From Lunatimonas lonarensis (lineage in GTDB: Bacteria; Bacteroidota; Bacteroidia; Cytophagales; Cyclobacteriaceae), in assembly GCF_000390185.1 (NCBI RefSeq), contig NZ_AQHR01000049.1:1-64000 (forward strand): a stretch of 64,000 nt of DNA. Reading direction: 5' to 3'. The position numbers and the translations under genes were made by a program. This document shows positions 53,315 to 62,901 of this stretch, piece after piece. The notes beneath the pieces were generated by a model. The model saw only the letters and a list, made by a program, of their open reading frames with translations. It was not told the DNA's origin and ran no database searches. Numbering within the stretch: the first letter of the stretch is position 1; every line of letters begins with the position of its first letter.

Positions 53315-56113
53315 CTATTTGATGTACAAGGCCCTTTCCAGAATCTGCCTTTGTTCCTCCACGTGCACCTTATTAAAGCCAGTGGCCGGCGATGCACTTG
53401 GCTTTCGGGCAACCACATTCATGGACGGAATATCTTTGAACAGGTTGCGAACCATAAACGACCAATATCCCATGTTCTCAGGTTCTTCCTGAACCCAGAG
53501 CACCTCTGATCCTTCATAGCCACTTAGTGCCTGGAGCAATTGGTTTTTGGGAAGTGGATGTAACTGTTCCACTCGGATGATAGCTACATCTTTGATTTTC
53601 TCCTTTTCTCTCAGTTCGTCCAGTTCATAATAGATTTTGCCGGAGCACAAGATAACTCTTTTTACCTTCTTTGGATCCACCGTGTTGTCCAAGATCGTCT
53701 CTCTGAATCTACCAGCGGTAAATTCCTCCACAGGAGAAAACACCTTGGGGTGTCTCAACAGCGATTTAGGGGACATAACAATGCAGGGTTTCCTAAACTC
53801 CCAGGCCATCTGCCTTCGCAGCAGGTGGAAGAAGTTGGAAGGTTCGGTCACGTTGGCAACCACTACGTTATTTTCAGCCGCCAGCTGAAGGAAACGCTCC
53901 GGACGGGCATTAGAATGTTCCGGTCCCTGGCCTTCGTATCCGTGGGGAAGCAGCATTACCAAACCGTTCATTTTTTGCCATTTCGACTCGCCCGAGGTGA
54001 TGAACTGATCAATCATGGTCTGGGCACCGTTGGCAAAATCCCCAAACTGCGCCTCCCAGATAGTAAGTGCGTTGGGATTTGCCATCGCATACCCATACTC
54101 AAAGCCCAACACCGCATATTCCGAAAGCAGCGAGTTGTAGATATAAAACTTGCCCTTATTGTCTTTAAGTTCTTTCAGCGAATTGTAGGGCTTATTGGTA
54201 ACCGCATCGTGGATTACGGCATGCCTGTGAGAGAAGGTACCCCGCTGACAATCCTGACCGGTAATGCGTACCGTTCTCCCTTCCAATAGCAGTGACCCAT
54301 AGGCCAACAGCTCGGCTGCCGCCCAGTTAAGGGACTTGGACTTAAAAAACATGTCCTTGCGTTGCTTCACCTGCGCCTCTATCTGTTTGATTGGTTTGAA
54401 TCCTTTCGGGATGAAGGTCAACGCTTCGGCTACTTTAGCAATAAAATCCTCTGTGATCCCCGTTTCTGGAGACAGCTCAAAATCCTCCGTCTTCGCACGC
54501 CGCAGTTCAAGCCATGCTTTTTCAAAAGCCGAATAGGTATAGGGAAGTGGCTTCTCCTTTACCATGTTTAAGCGATCCTGCAACAGCTGACGAAACTCCT
54601 GGTCCATCTGCTTGGCCAACTGCGCATCTACCGCACCTTTTTCCATGAGTTTCTTGTTGTAGATCTCACGCGGGTTTGGATGCTTGGAAATGACATTATA
54701 CAACTCCGGCTGGGTAAATTTGGGCTCATCGGATTCGTTATGGCCATGCCGGCGATAGCAAACCATGTCCACAAAAATATCCCTATTGTACTTTTGTCGA
54801 AACTCAACAGCCAACTTGGCCGCAAAAACTACTGCTTCCGGATCATCTCCATTTACGTGGATGACAGGCGCATCGATGATTTTTGCGACATCCGTACAAT
54901 AAATTGAACTCCTGGCATCGTCAAAATCGGTTGTAAAACCAACCTGATTGTTGATCACAAAATGGATCGTGCCACCGGTGTAGTAGCCCTTCAGATTTGC
55001 CATCTGAGTCACCTCATATACAATTCCCTGCCCCGCCACCGCGGCATCTCCATGTATCAGGACGGGAATCATTTTTCCGGCATTCCCATCGTACTGATGA
55101 TCAATCTTTGCCCGAACAAAGCCCTCCACGACCGGATTAACCGCCTCAAGGTGGGACGGATTCGGCGCAAGCTTCAAAATCATCAGCCTATCGCTTGGCG
55201 TCGGCACCTCACTTGAAAAGCCCATGTGGTACTTAACGTCGCCATCCCCCATGGTCAAGTCAGGCTTAGCTGTACCTTCAAACTCCGAAAAAATCTGCTC
55301 ATAAGTTTTCCCCATGATATTGGCCAAGACATTCAGGCGACCTCTATGGGCCATACCGATCATTACTTCATCGACGCCGAGCTCTGCCCCTTTGTTTATC
55401 AGCGCATCAAGAAAGGGGATGGTGCTTTCTCCACCCTCCAGCGAAAACCGTTTCTGCCCCAGGTATTTTGTATGAAGAAAATTTTCAAAAACCACCGCTT
55501 CATTCAGCTTGGCCAAGATTCGCTTTTTCTCGACTATCGGCGGGTTGAATTCCAACGCCTCCTTTTCGATCTTGATTCGGAACCAATCCAAAATCTCCGG
55601 ATCACGGATGTACATATACTCAAACCCCATACTGCCTTCATAGATCGTCTTTAGGGATTCGATGATCTTACTCAGCTTGGCGTTGCCTATCCCTATTTCG
55701 TTGCCCGCCTGAAACTCCTTTTCCAGATCGGATTTATCCAGCCCAAAGTCAGCCAAATCCAAAAGTGCTCGCCGGTCGCGCCGTTCCCTAACGGGATTGG
55801 TCTTAGACCTGAGGTGACCGCGGGATCGATAGGCATGGATAAAGGCACGCACCTTGATTTCCTTTGGCAGCTCCTCCATGTCCATGATAGAACCCTTGGT
55901 GGCCAAATTCCCATTCTCAGCTACGTTGGAACCCTGTACGGACGCTTCAACGGCGGGATCCCCGTCTTCGCCAAATTTGGTGATGGCAAAATCAAAGCCG
56001 TCAAAAAAGGCCTTCCAACTCGGATCAACCGATTCTGGATTCCGCTTGTAGTCATCATAGAGCTCGTCTATGTATGCGACGTGTGCATTGGAGATGTACG
56101 AATATTTATCCAT
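53315..56113 (-). CDS. sucA: 2-oxoglutarate dehydrogenase E1
   Basis: 932 residues. The N-terminal E2-binding segment (SNAHVAYIDELYDDYKRNPESVDPSWKAFFDGF, split) is followed by the thiamine-diphosphate enzyme core: GMAHRGRLNVLANI, HGDAAVAGQGIVYE, NNQVGFTTD, VCYRRHGHNESDEP and, in the C-terminal half, RFLQLAAENNVVVANVTEPSNFFHLLRRQ. It decarboxylates 2-oxoglutarate and succinylates the lipoyl arm of E2. It is the first gene of the E1-E2 unit with a promoter at 56135-56142. Confidence 0.97.
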   Translation of the reverse strand: MDKYSYISNAHVAYIDELYDDYKRNPESVDPSWKAFFDGFDFAITKFGEDGDPAVEASVQGSNVAENGNLATKGSIMDMEELPKEIKVRAFIHAYRSRGHLRSKTNPVRERRDRRALLDLADFGLDKSDLEKEFQAGNEIGIGNAKLSKIIESLKTIYEGSMGFEYMYIRDPEILDWFRIKIEKEALEFNPPIVEKKRILAKLNEAVVFENFLHTKYLGQKRFSLEGGESTIPFLDALINKGAELGVDEVMIGMAHRGRLNVLANIMGKTYEQIFSEFEGTAKPDLTMGDGDVKYHMGFSSEVPTPSDRLMILKLAPNPSHLEAVNPVVEGFVRAKIDHQYDGNAGKMIPVLIHGDAAVAGQGIVYEVTQMANLKGYYTGGTIHFVINNQVGFTTDFDDARSSIYCTDVAKIIDAPVIHVNGDDPEAVVFAAKLAVEFRQKYNRDIFVDMVCYRRHGHNESDEPKFTQPELYNVISKHPNPREIYNKKLMEKGAVDAQLAKQMDQEFRQLLQDRLNMVKEKPLPYTYSAFEKAWLELRRAKTEDFELSPETGITEDFIAKVAEALTFIPKGFKPIKQIEAQVKQRKDMFFKSKSLNWAAAELLAYGSLLLEGRTVRITGQDCQRGTFSHRHAVIHDAVTNKPYNSLKELKDNKGKFYIYNSLLSEYAVLGFEYGYAMANPNALTIWEAQFGDFANGAQTMIDQFITSGESKWQKMNGLVMLLPHGYEGQGPEHSNARPERFLQLAAENNVVVANVTEPSNFFHLLRRQMAWEFRKPCIVMSPKSLLRHPKVFSPVEEFTAGRFRETILDNTVDPKKVKRVILCSGKIYYELDELREKEKIKDVAIIRVEQLHPLPKNQLLQALSGYEGSEVLWVQEEPENMGYWSFMVRNLFKDIPSMNVVARKPSASPATGFNKVHVEEQRQILERALYIK

Positions 56114-56134
56114 CGTTTGTTTGTTTCAGAAATA

Positions 56135-56142
56135 CAAAGCTA
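56135..56142 (-). promoter_or_regulatory. sucA promoter (-7 TAGCTTTG)
   Basis: TAGCTTTG on the minus strand matches the consensus, with TTTT(C) about 19 bases upstream. The predicted leader is ~15 nt. The surrounding 56114-56347 intergenic stretch is AT-rich and otherwise featureless. Confidence 0.6.
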
Positions 56143-56347
56143 TATAAATTTGATTTTTTTTGAAAACCGCTTATACGCATACACAAATACATCTGATTAT
56201 CAGGTAAGTTAATTTTAGAATTCAGACGGTTATTTTGTGAAAATAGAATTTTCACCTGTTTTTGTTAGGTATGCCCGATTAGAAAATAGTTGGTTTGGAA
56301 ACACGGTCTACAAATCCACTTTTTTCAATAAAATAAACGCGAATATT

Positions 56348-57160
56348 TTACAGTTTATACGGAAAAGTGCATGGGTCAGGATAATCAAACACAAAACCGG
56401 TTGCCAAAAACTTGGCAGAAGAAACCAACTTCCACGTGGCGTTTTCATTCCCATAGGAGACTGGTGGTGCAAAACCAAGTTGCTTTGCATTTGCCTCGTA
56501 CACCTCCCTCTTGGCAGGATGTAACGGAGCGGTAATGTTATAGACCTCACCCCAGAGGTCGTTTCTGATGATCCAATGAACGGATCTTACCGCATCGGAT
56601 CTATACACATAATTGGCCGGAGCATGGCCTACCACATCCAATCTTCCTGAAAAATAACGACCCGGAACCCGGTTGTCTCCAAGCAAGCCTCCAAAACGAA
56701 TAATCGTCAGACGGTCGCCAAAAAAGGACTGCATTATCTTTTCACCTTTGTGCAGCACCGGGTTACCCGTATTTTCAGGGTTAAGCAGCAAGCCCTCCTC
56801 TACCTCTCGATTCAAATCGGGATAAACCGAGGTAGAACTCACATAAATAGCCCGCTTCACGCTCCCCTTGTTTACCATTTCAAGCAAATACCCCAGCTGA
56901 TCTATGTGGAAATCATCCGACCTGGTTCGCCTGGCGGGAGGTATGTTTACGTACAAAACATCTGCAGTGAAAAGCTCCTCAAAATCCTCCCCTGAAGGTT
57001 CCGGACCAAGGGAAAGAAGCCTTGCATCAATCCCATTTCCCTGTAGGATTGACCTTTTTTCAGGCTTGGTGGTCGAACCAATGACCTGATAACTATTTTC
57101 AACGAGCAGGTGTCCCAGTGGTTCACCTATCCATCCCAATCCCAAAATGCTTACCTTCAT
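56348..57160 (-). CDS. NAD(P)-dependent epimerase/dehydratase-like protein (atypical SDR)
   Basis: 270 residues. The N-terminal dinucleotide-binding motif is LGLGWIGEPLG. YVSSTSVYPD carries the SDR Ser/Tyr region, but the classical YxxxK is not evident: YPDLNRE follows. VYRSDAVRSVHWIIR and EVYNITAPLHPAKREVYEANAKQLGF match the YeeZ-type atypical SDR group. Substrate and reaction are unknown. Confidence 0.8.
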   Translation of the reverse strand: MKVSILGLGWIGEPLGHLLVENSYQVIGSTTKPEKRSILQGNGIDARLLSLGPEPSGEDFEELFTADVLYVNIPPARRTRSDDFHIDQLGYLLEMVNKGSVKRAIYVSSTSVYPDLNREVEEGLLLNPENTGNPVLHKGEKIMQSFFGDRLTIIRFGGLLGDNRVPGRYFSGRLDVVGHAPANYVYRSDAVRSVHWIIRNDLWGEVYNITAPLHPAKREVYEANAKQLGFAPPVSYGNENATWKLVSSAKFLATGFVFDYPDPCTFPYKL

Positions 57161-57201
57161 AACTTGACTCCAAAACCGTAGCGAATAGAACGTAGTGCCA
57201 T

Positions 57202-57229
57202 AAAAAAGGGCTGAAAAAATCAGCCCTTT
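57202..57229 (-). terminator. Intrinsic terminator after the hydroxylase gene
   Basis: On the minus strand AAAGGGCTGA (57229-57220), loop TTTTT, TCAGCCCTTT (57214-57205) and a T-run to 57202. It ends the sterol-desaturase-family transcript. Confidence 0.88.
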
Positions 57230-57231
57230 CG

Positions 57232-57858
57232 TTATTGCCTTTTAGGCATTGTTCCGAATACAAAGTCCCAAATCGGCGTACTCACTCCAAACGCCACATC
57301 GGGGTCTTTATAGTGGTGAATGGCATGGTTGACCCACAAAACCTTCAGGAAGTTTTTTGGCGGCTGAAAGGCATGAACGATATAGTGAACCCCTAGGTAT
57401 GCCGCGTAACCCATCAAAAATCCGGGCAGAAAATAAAAGGTATATTCGCCCATGATGAAATTGAAAACAAAGTAAAGGATCACTGCATACATTGCCGAAA
57501 TAAAGGGAGGCATGGCCAATCGATCCTTATCCTTCGGATAATCGTGGTGAACCCCGTGAACCGAATATTGTAGCTTGTCTTTAAATTTGGAATCGGGCTC
57601 CATGTGATACAGGTAGCGATGCATGATGTACTCTACCAATGTAAAGGCCAAAAATCCACCAATAATCAATAGGACCGCCCCCAAAACACCAATGTCAGTA
57701 GTTGAAATACCCCAATAGAGGGAATAAGCACCAAAACCCAAAAACATGGCAATGGGCACACTAATGTGTGTTCTACTGATTTTTTCAAGCACAGGATTGG
57801 CAAACATACGTGCTGTACCACTGTTATCCGGCCTGTCTAATCTCCCTATTTTCTTCAT
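57232..57858 (-). CDS. Fatty-acid hydroxylase / sterol-desaturase superfamily membrane protein
   Basis: 208 residues from ATG 57858 (a longer frame opens at 57930). Four or so membrane helices surround histidine clusters of a di-iron centre: HRYLYH, HGVHHDYP, HYIVHAF and NHAIHH. It probably hydroxylates a lipid, for example a fatty acyl chain of sphingolipid or ornithine-lipid; the substrate cannot be told. The TACATTTG box upstream predicts transcription from near 57945. Confidence 0.9.
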   Translation of the reverse strand: MKKIGRLDRPDNSGTARMFANPVLEKISRTHISVPIAMFLGFGAYSLYWGISTTDIGVLGAVLLIIGGFLAFTLVEYIMHRYLYHMEPDSKFKDKLQYSVHGVHHDYPKDKDRLAMPPFISAMYAVILYFVFNFIMGEYTFYFLPGFLMGYAAYLGVHYIVHAFQPPKNFLKVLWVNHAIHHYKDPDVAFGVSTPIWDFVFGTMPKRQ

Positions 57859-57950
57859 CCTTCTGATCGTTAATCTAAGTTTAAACTGATAACCAACGCA
57901 CTGACAAAATACTTCCCCCTCTACCTTCAATCCTTCCTTTCACAAGGATG

Positions 57951-57958
57951 CAAATGTA
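57951..57958 (-). promoter_or_regulatory. Promoter of the hydroxylase gene (-7 TACATTTG)
   Basis: TACATTTG on the minus strand is a full consensus match; no clear -33 was found. The leader to ATG 57858 would be ~86 nt. Confidence 0.45.
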
Positions 57959-58014
57959 ACGTATTTGGCACCACTTGAGGTTTCATTTTTCCATTAAAAT
58001 AAAAATGATATTTG

Positions 58015-59157
58015 TCATTTGGCAAAGGCCACCGCCGCATCTTCCACCGTCTTACGATAAAACGCTTCATAAAGTGGAAGTATTTTGGAGACATCAAAGT
58101 CTATTGCCCTGTTAAGAGCATTTTCCTTAAAACGAGGCAGATTTTCGTCCGAAAGGATGTCCAAGGCCCGTTCGGTCATTGTTTCGATGTCACCCACCTC
58201 ACATACATACCCGGTAATCCCATCCAGATTCAATTCGGGTATCCCCCCTGCATTGGACGAAAGCACCGGAACCTCACACGCCATCGCCTCTAGGGCCGCC
58301 AATCCAAAACTTTCCTTTTCGGAAGGCATCAAAAACAAATCCGCCAATGAAAGAACTTCTTCCACTGCCTCCAACTTACCCAAAAACCGCACATCTTCCC
58401 ATGTTTCGTATTGCCGGGACAGGCGTTCCATTTTGTCCCGCTCGGGACCATCTCCCACTAACAATAATTTTACGGGAAGCACCTTCCTGACCTTTCTGAA
58501 CACTTTCAAGACATCCTCCACGCGCTTTACCTTCCGGAAATTGGAGGTGTGGACAAGAAGCTTTTCCCCGTTGGGGCAGATGGCTCGTTTGAAATGTTCC
58601 TTTTTCTGCCTTTTAAACCGCCCTAAATCGATGAAATTGGGAATAACCTCTATGTGTCGCTTTACATCAAAATGCTCAAGGGTCGCCTTTCGTAGATCTT
58701 CAGAGACCGCGGTAACGCCATCCGACTTGTTGATGCTAAAGGTAACCACGGGCTCGTAACTTGGATCTTTACCTACCAAGGTGATATCTGTCCCATGTAG
58801 CGTGGTCACCACGGGGATATGAATCCCCTGTTCTTTGAGGATTTGCTTAGCCATGTACGCCGCTGACGCATGGGGAATCGCATAATGCACGTGCAGAAGA
58901 TCGAGCTTTTCATATTTAACTACATTCACCATCTTACTCGCAAGCGCAAGTTCATAAGGTGCGTGGTCGAATAGCGGATAGCTCTTTATGTCCACCTCGT
59001 GGTAAAAAAGATTCTCGTTAAAAAAATCCAACCGGGTAGGTTGGCTATAGGTTATAAAGTGTATCTTATGGCCTTCTTTTGACAGTGCTTTACCCAATTC
59101 GGTAGCAACGACACCACTGCCACCAAATGTGGGGTAACAAACAATCCCAATCTTCAT
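58015..59157 (-). CDS. bshA: N-acetyl-alpha-D-glucosaminyl L-malate synthase BshA
   Basis: 380 residues from ATG 59157 (59169 is also open). It is a GT4 glycosyltransferase: IGIVCYPTFGGSGVVATELGKAL at the start, HVHYAIPHASAA, TTLHGTDITLVG, VIPNFIDLGRF, VHTSNFRKVKRVEDVL, LVGDGP and the donor-binding SEKESFGLAALEAMACEVPV. This pattern is specific to BshA, the first enzyme of bacillithiol synthesis, which is widespread in Bacteroidota. bshB and bshC are not in the window. Confidence 0.93.
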   Translation of the reverse strand: MKIGIVCYPTFGGSGVVATELGKALSKEGHKIHFITYSQPTRLDFFNENLFYHEVDIKSYPLFDHAPYELALASKMVNVVKYEKLDLLHVHYAIPHASAAYMAKQILKEQGIHIPVVTTLHGTDITLVGKDPSYEPVVTFSINKSDGVTAVSEDLRKATLEHFDVKRHIEVIPNFIDLGRFKRQKKEHFKRAICPNGEKLLVHTSNFRKVKRVEDVLKVFRKVRKVLPVKLLLVGDGPERDKMERLSRQYETWEDVRFLGKLEAVEEVLSLADLFLMPSEKESFGLAALEAMACEVPVLSSNAGGIPELNLDGITGYVCEVGDIETMTERALDILSDENLPRFKENALNRAIDFDVSKILPLYEAFYRKTVEDAAVAFAK

Positions 59158-59188
59158 AGTGCTCTGCATTAACTCAGGGGCTTAACAT

Positions 59189-59206
59189 CAAAAGCCTTGG
59201 CTTTTG
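59189..59206. terminator. Hairpin between the GH3 gene and bshA
   Basis: CAAAAGCC-TT-GGCTTTTG is a perfect 8-bp stem directly after the GH3 gene stop. The T-tract outside it is short, so it may only attenuate. Confidence 0.4.
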
Positions 59207-59207
59207 T

Positions 59208-62189
59208 TCAAATACCGGCCAAAAGAAACGGTCTGGAAAAGGATTTGTAGATAATATCGTGAACTTCAGCGCGGATCTTATCTTTATTTATCAGATTATT
59301 GCCCGCACTTGGGTATACTCTGTTTGAAAGAAAAACGAAAACCAACTCATTTTCGGGATCTGCCCAAACGGCCGTCCCAGTAAAACCGGTGTGTCCAAAG
59401 GACGACTTGGGGGCCAGCTTTCCTACAGCTGCCCGCTTCGTCGGATCTGGTTCCGGACGATCCCAACCCCAGCCTCTGCGTATGTAAGGGGACTGCTTGT
59501 CGGTAAAAGTCCGGACCGTCTCTGGATCATAGAAGGAAAGATGCCCGTATTGTCCTCCCTGAAGTGTCATCTGCATCATCACCGCCAAATCATTTGCCGT
59601 GCCAAACAGGCCTGCGTGACCTGCCACTCCTCCGAAGATGGCCGCCCCCGGATCGTGTACATAGCCCTGCACTAACCCTTTTCTAAATGACTTGTCCTCC
59701 TCCGTGGGAGCTACGTTCGACGGATCCATCAATCGGTGCGGATGGTATCCCAAACGATGCAAGCCGAGGGGGTCAAAGAAATTCTGCCTCAGAAAGTCAT
59801 CCATTGGCTGCCGCGTGAGCCCTTCGATCATTCGATGCAATAAAAACATACCCACGTCTGAATAGGTGTAGGAATACCGGTAATTGTCCCGGGCCCCTGA
59901 CCGCTTCAGGTTCGATTCTAAGGTCCATTTCCAGACTGAATCGGGAAGCGAACGGTGGGCAAACATATTCTGGGATACCGGTAAGACAAAATCCTCCGAT
60001 GGGAAGGTGCTATAGTATCCTTCCTTCCAATCCCCCCCTTGGATGGTTTGCTCATGATAAGGGATCCACCCCGGCAAACCTGCCTCATGGGTCATAATAT
60101 CCCGGATTCGCAACTTTTCTTTATTTGTGCCGCGAAGATCTGTCAAATAAGTACCAATGGGATCATCCATCCGGATCAACCCCCGACTGTACAAAAACAT
60201 CATGACCTGCGTAGTGGCCATCACCTTGGTAACCGAGGCCAAATCATACACTGTACCAACCGTCACTTCTTTGGATTGCTCGTAGTCAAAATGGCCATAG
60301 GCCTTCTCAAAGACTACTTTGCCATTTTTGGCCACCAACACTACCCCTCCTGGAAAAGCCCGCTTCCGAATAGCCGCATCCATCACCCCGTCAATTCCCA
60401 ACAGCACACGGCTATCCATACCTACTGCCTCCGGTTCGGTATAAGCTAGCCTAGGTATAGCCACGGTCTCGCATCCCATCCCTTGAAGCAAGGTGTTGCT
60501 CAAACTCACCGGAAGGGTACCCGTGGCAGGCCTTGCACCAAACAAGACCTGTGGCACCAGCCGTTCCGTCATGTCATTTCCTTCATAGGCCAACACCAAA
60601 TTGGGGAACGACTCAAAATTCCTAGCCGCATAGGCGTTACCGAAGACAACGGGAATCACGGTATGGCTTTGGCTAAGACGTTGCAAAAATGCCACGTCTG
60701 CTGGCTGTATGCCAAAATTCCGCCCAGGGTTATTGGTCACCCCCATCACACCCACCACAATGGTCGTATACTGTTTAAGGTTTTCTTCCAGCGCACGGAA
60801 ATTATCCAGATTGCTGTTTGACCTCAATGTGTAGTGGGTAAACTTACCGTATTTACTTAGATACTCTTTAAACACATCCCCTCTGGCACCTATGGTCAAT
60901 GAGGCCATTTTTTGCGTGTCTACATGTTTGATAGGGATATCTACCTGATCGTTTTTGGCAACCGTAATGGATGATGCATACAATTGCTCTATCAATGCTT
61001 TCGTCCCAAACGTACTTATCCTTTCAACCAGCCGGTTGGGGTTAATCTGCTGTGGTTTGTTCAATCCCGCCACATACTTCGCATTTAGGATCTTTCGTAT
61101 CCTTCGGTCTATGTCATCCTGATTAAGTTCTCCCTTACGTACAGCCTCCAAGATCAAGGCTTTTGACCTAGGAACGTTTTCGGAGTATAAAAGAACATCG
61201 TTTCCGGCCTTCAATGCCATCAGATCCACTTCACCGGGAGGATATAGGTTACTAACCCCCTTCATATTCAGCGCATCGGTAAAAATAAGCCCCTCAAACC
61301 CCATCTCTTCCTTTAACAACCGGGTCACCACCTGGCTCGACAGCGTAGTGGGCTGCTTCGGACTGCTTCCCAAACTGGGCACATGCAAATGGGCCACCAT
61401 TACACTCATCAACCCCTCATTAAAAAGCTCCCTGTATGGAAACAAGTCCACATCCATAATCTGATCCCGAGAATTGTAGATGACCGGGGTCGTGTAATGG
61501 GAATCTGAACTGGTATCCCCGTGCCCGGGAAAGTGCTTGGCGTTAGCCAATATGCCGTTTTCCTGCATGCCCTTCATGTAGGCAACGGATTTTCTACTTA
61601 CCAAGTGCTTCTCCTCACCAAATGACCGGTAGCCAATTACCGGATTGTCCGGGTTGGAATTCACATCTACCACTGGCGCAAAATTGATATGCATGCCCAT
61701 TTCCTTAAATTGTCGGGCTATCTCGCCGCCCATCTGATAGATCAGTTGGTCGTTTGGACTGGCACCCAGTGTCATCTGTTTGGGAAATTGCAGCACGCTG
61801 TCTAGCCGCATACCAGGGCCCCACTCTGCATCCATCGCAATAAAAAGGGGCACGCCTGATACCGACTGAAAATGATTGGTCAGCTGGGCTTGGCGTGCAG
61901 GACCGCCCTGAAAAAAAATCAGTCCTCCAAGCTTTTGTTCCCGGATAAGTCTTGTGAGCTCATCTTTGTGTCGTTGGTCCTTGTTGGAATAGGCAGCTAC
62001 CATAAAAAGTTGGCCCAGTCTATCTTCAAAGGACATGCTGTTGAACACGCTGTCCACCCACCTGGCCTGATCTCTGGGGTTCGCACTTACCAGCGGATCC
62101 CGTGGCACCTTATCCCAGCTGCCTCCACCGAATACAACCTGTACCCAGCAACTCAGAACACACAAAACCGCACAAACTTTTTGACACAT
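59208..62189 (-). CDS. GH3 beta-N-acetylglucosaminidase fused to a beta-lactamase-family serine hydrolase
   Basis: 993 residues, exported by the signal peptide VCAVLCVLSCWVQVVFGG. Residues ~30-390 form a GH3 NagZ-like barrel: KHFPGHGDTSSDSH (with the loop His used as acid/base in NagZ) and FTDALNMKGV (nucleophile Asp). Residues ~400-565 are the GH3 C-terminal alpha/beta domain. Residues ~590-990 are a class C beta-lactamase/esterase fold with SVTK (SxxK), YSYSDVG-like YTYSDVG and HTGFTG in place of KTG. The enzyme probably acts on peptidoglycan fragments in the periplasm. The fusion is common in Bacteroidota. The second domain could be an amidase, esterase or PBP-like peptidase. Confidence 0.92.
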   Translation of the reverse strand: MCQKVCAVLCVLSCWVQVVFGGGSWDKVPRDPLVSANPRDQARWVDSVFNSMSFEDRLGQLFMVAAYSNKDQRHKDELTRLIREQKLGGLIFFQGGPARQAQLTNHFQSVSGVPLFIAMDAEWGPGMRLDSVLQFPKQMTLGASPNDQLIYQMGGEIARQFKEMGMHINFAPVVDVNSNPDNPVIGYRSFGEEKHLVSRKSVAYMKGMQENGILANAKHFPGHGDTSSDSHYTTPVIYNSRDQIMDVDLFPYRELFNEGLMSVMVAHLHVPSLGSSPKQPTTLSSQVVTRLLKEEMGFEGLIFTDALNMKGVSNLYPPGEVDLMALKAGNDVLLYSENVPRSKALILEAVRKGELNQDDIDRRIRKILNAKYVAGLNKPQQINPNRLVERISTFGTKALIEQLYASSITVAKNDQVDIPIKHVDTQKMASLTIGARGDVFKEYLSKYGKFTHYTLRSNSNLDNFRALEENLKQYTTIVVGVMGVTNNPGRNFGIQPADVAFLQRLSQSHTVIPVVFGNAYAARNFESFPNLVLAYEGNDMTERLVPQVLFGARPATGTLPVSLSNTLLQGMGCETVAIPRLAYTEPEAVGMDSRVLLGIDGVMDAAIRKRAFPGGVVLVAKNGKVVFEKAYGHFDYEQSKEVTVGTVYDLASVTKVMATTQVMMFLYSRGLIRMDDPIGTYLTDLRGTNKEKLRIRDIMTHEAGLPGWIPYHEQTIQGGDWKEGYYSTFPSEDFVLPVSQNMFAHRSLPDSVWKWTLESNLKRSGARDNYRYSYTYSDVGMFLLHRMIEGLTRQPMDDFLRQNFFDPLGLHRLGYHPHRLMDPSNVAPTEEDKSFRKGLVQGYVHDPGAAIFGGVAGHAGLFGTANDLAVMMQMTLQGGQYGHLSFYDPETVRTFTDKQSPYIRRGWGWDRPEPDPTKRAAVGKLAPKSSFGHTGFTGTAVWADPENELVFVFLSNRVYPSAGNNLINKDKIRAEVHDIIYKSFSRPFLLAGI

Positions 62190-62487
62190 GGAACCGTTTA
62201 AATTTTATCCGTACTGAATTTAAGGTTAGCTTTGTAAGCACGAAGGCTTTGATCAAACGTACATATTTTCAACCTATCAACCTATCAAAAGTTGATAAAC
62301 CGTTGAAATTTTATGTCAAATAAAGCCCCTAAGTACCGTTTCGGACAGAAACTCAGAAAACCCGTCCAGCATGGTAAGAGACGGGAATTGCCACCATTTA
62401 TATATATTATAGAGCCCTTGAGTTTTCCGATTAGTTCTTGGATGGCCAAGTTGCTTCGGCGGGCAGATCATTCAACCTAGCTAAGAC
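62190..62487. other. Divergent intergenic region, 298 bp
   Basis: No coding frame of note. AACCTATC is tandemly repeated at 62271-62286 and runs into the small inverted repeat TATCAA-AAG-TTGATA (62283-62297). Both outward promoters should be here, but no full TAnnTTTG box was identified. Confidence 0.5.
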
Positions 62488-62901
62488 ATGAAGTTTCCAT
62501 CAATATTCAGAGTAAACCAACCCCATCGGTTCCAGATTACACCAAGGCACTATGATCCCGTAAAGGAAGAAATACAGCAGCGGACCGAGCGAATCAAACG
62601 AGAGCTTCAACAAGAAGGTCTCATTCATCCTGACGAAGAGGACGCCGAAACAGGTATCAGATACCATGGAGGTTCACCCATCCGTGGGGCGTTTACCCAG
62701 GGAAGCCCCATAAAAAGAAAACCGAGCAGCCTATTCGAAAGTACCGGAATGATCAGGTTGATCATCATGGTATTGTTAATCGGAGGGTTTGGAGGGTATA
62801 TCTACGTGGGGCCGGATTTCTTATACTATATGCTTTATTTGGGGGTGACCGTAGTGGCTTTCTTCGCATTGTTTAGACTAAAATCCGTCACCAAAAAATG
62901 A
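62488..62901 (+). CDS. Small membrane protein upstream of mutL
   Basis: 137 residues, family unknown. The N-terminal ~70 residues are hydrophilic and highly charged ([19 protein letters not shown]). Two membrane helices follow (~93-108 and ~110-130; [17 protein letters not shown] and [16 protein letters not shown]). Its stop overlaps the mutL start as ATGA, so the two are translationally coupled. Confidence 0.75.
   Translation: MKFPSIFRVNQPHRFQITPRHYDPVKEEIQQRTERIKRELQQEGLIHPDEEDAETGIRYHGGSPIRGAFTQGSPIKRKPSSLFESTGMIRLIIMVLLIGGFGGYIYVGPDFLYYMLYLGVTVVAFFALFRLKSVTKK

Noticed and set aside
53750-54289. 179-codon plus-strand open frame
   Set aside because: It lies antisense inside the 2-oxoglutarate dehydrogenase E1 gene, with no independent support.
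58085-58759. 224-codon plus-strand open frame
   Set aside because: It is antisense to bshA; Ser/Arg/Thr-rich composition arises from the codon bias of the real gene.
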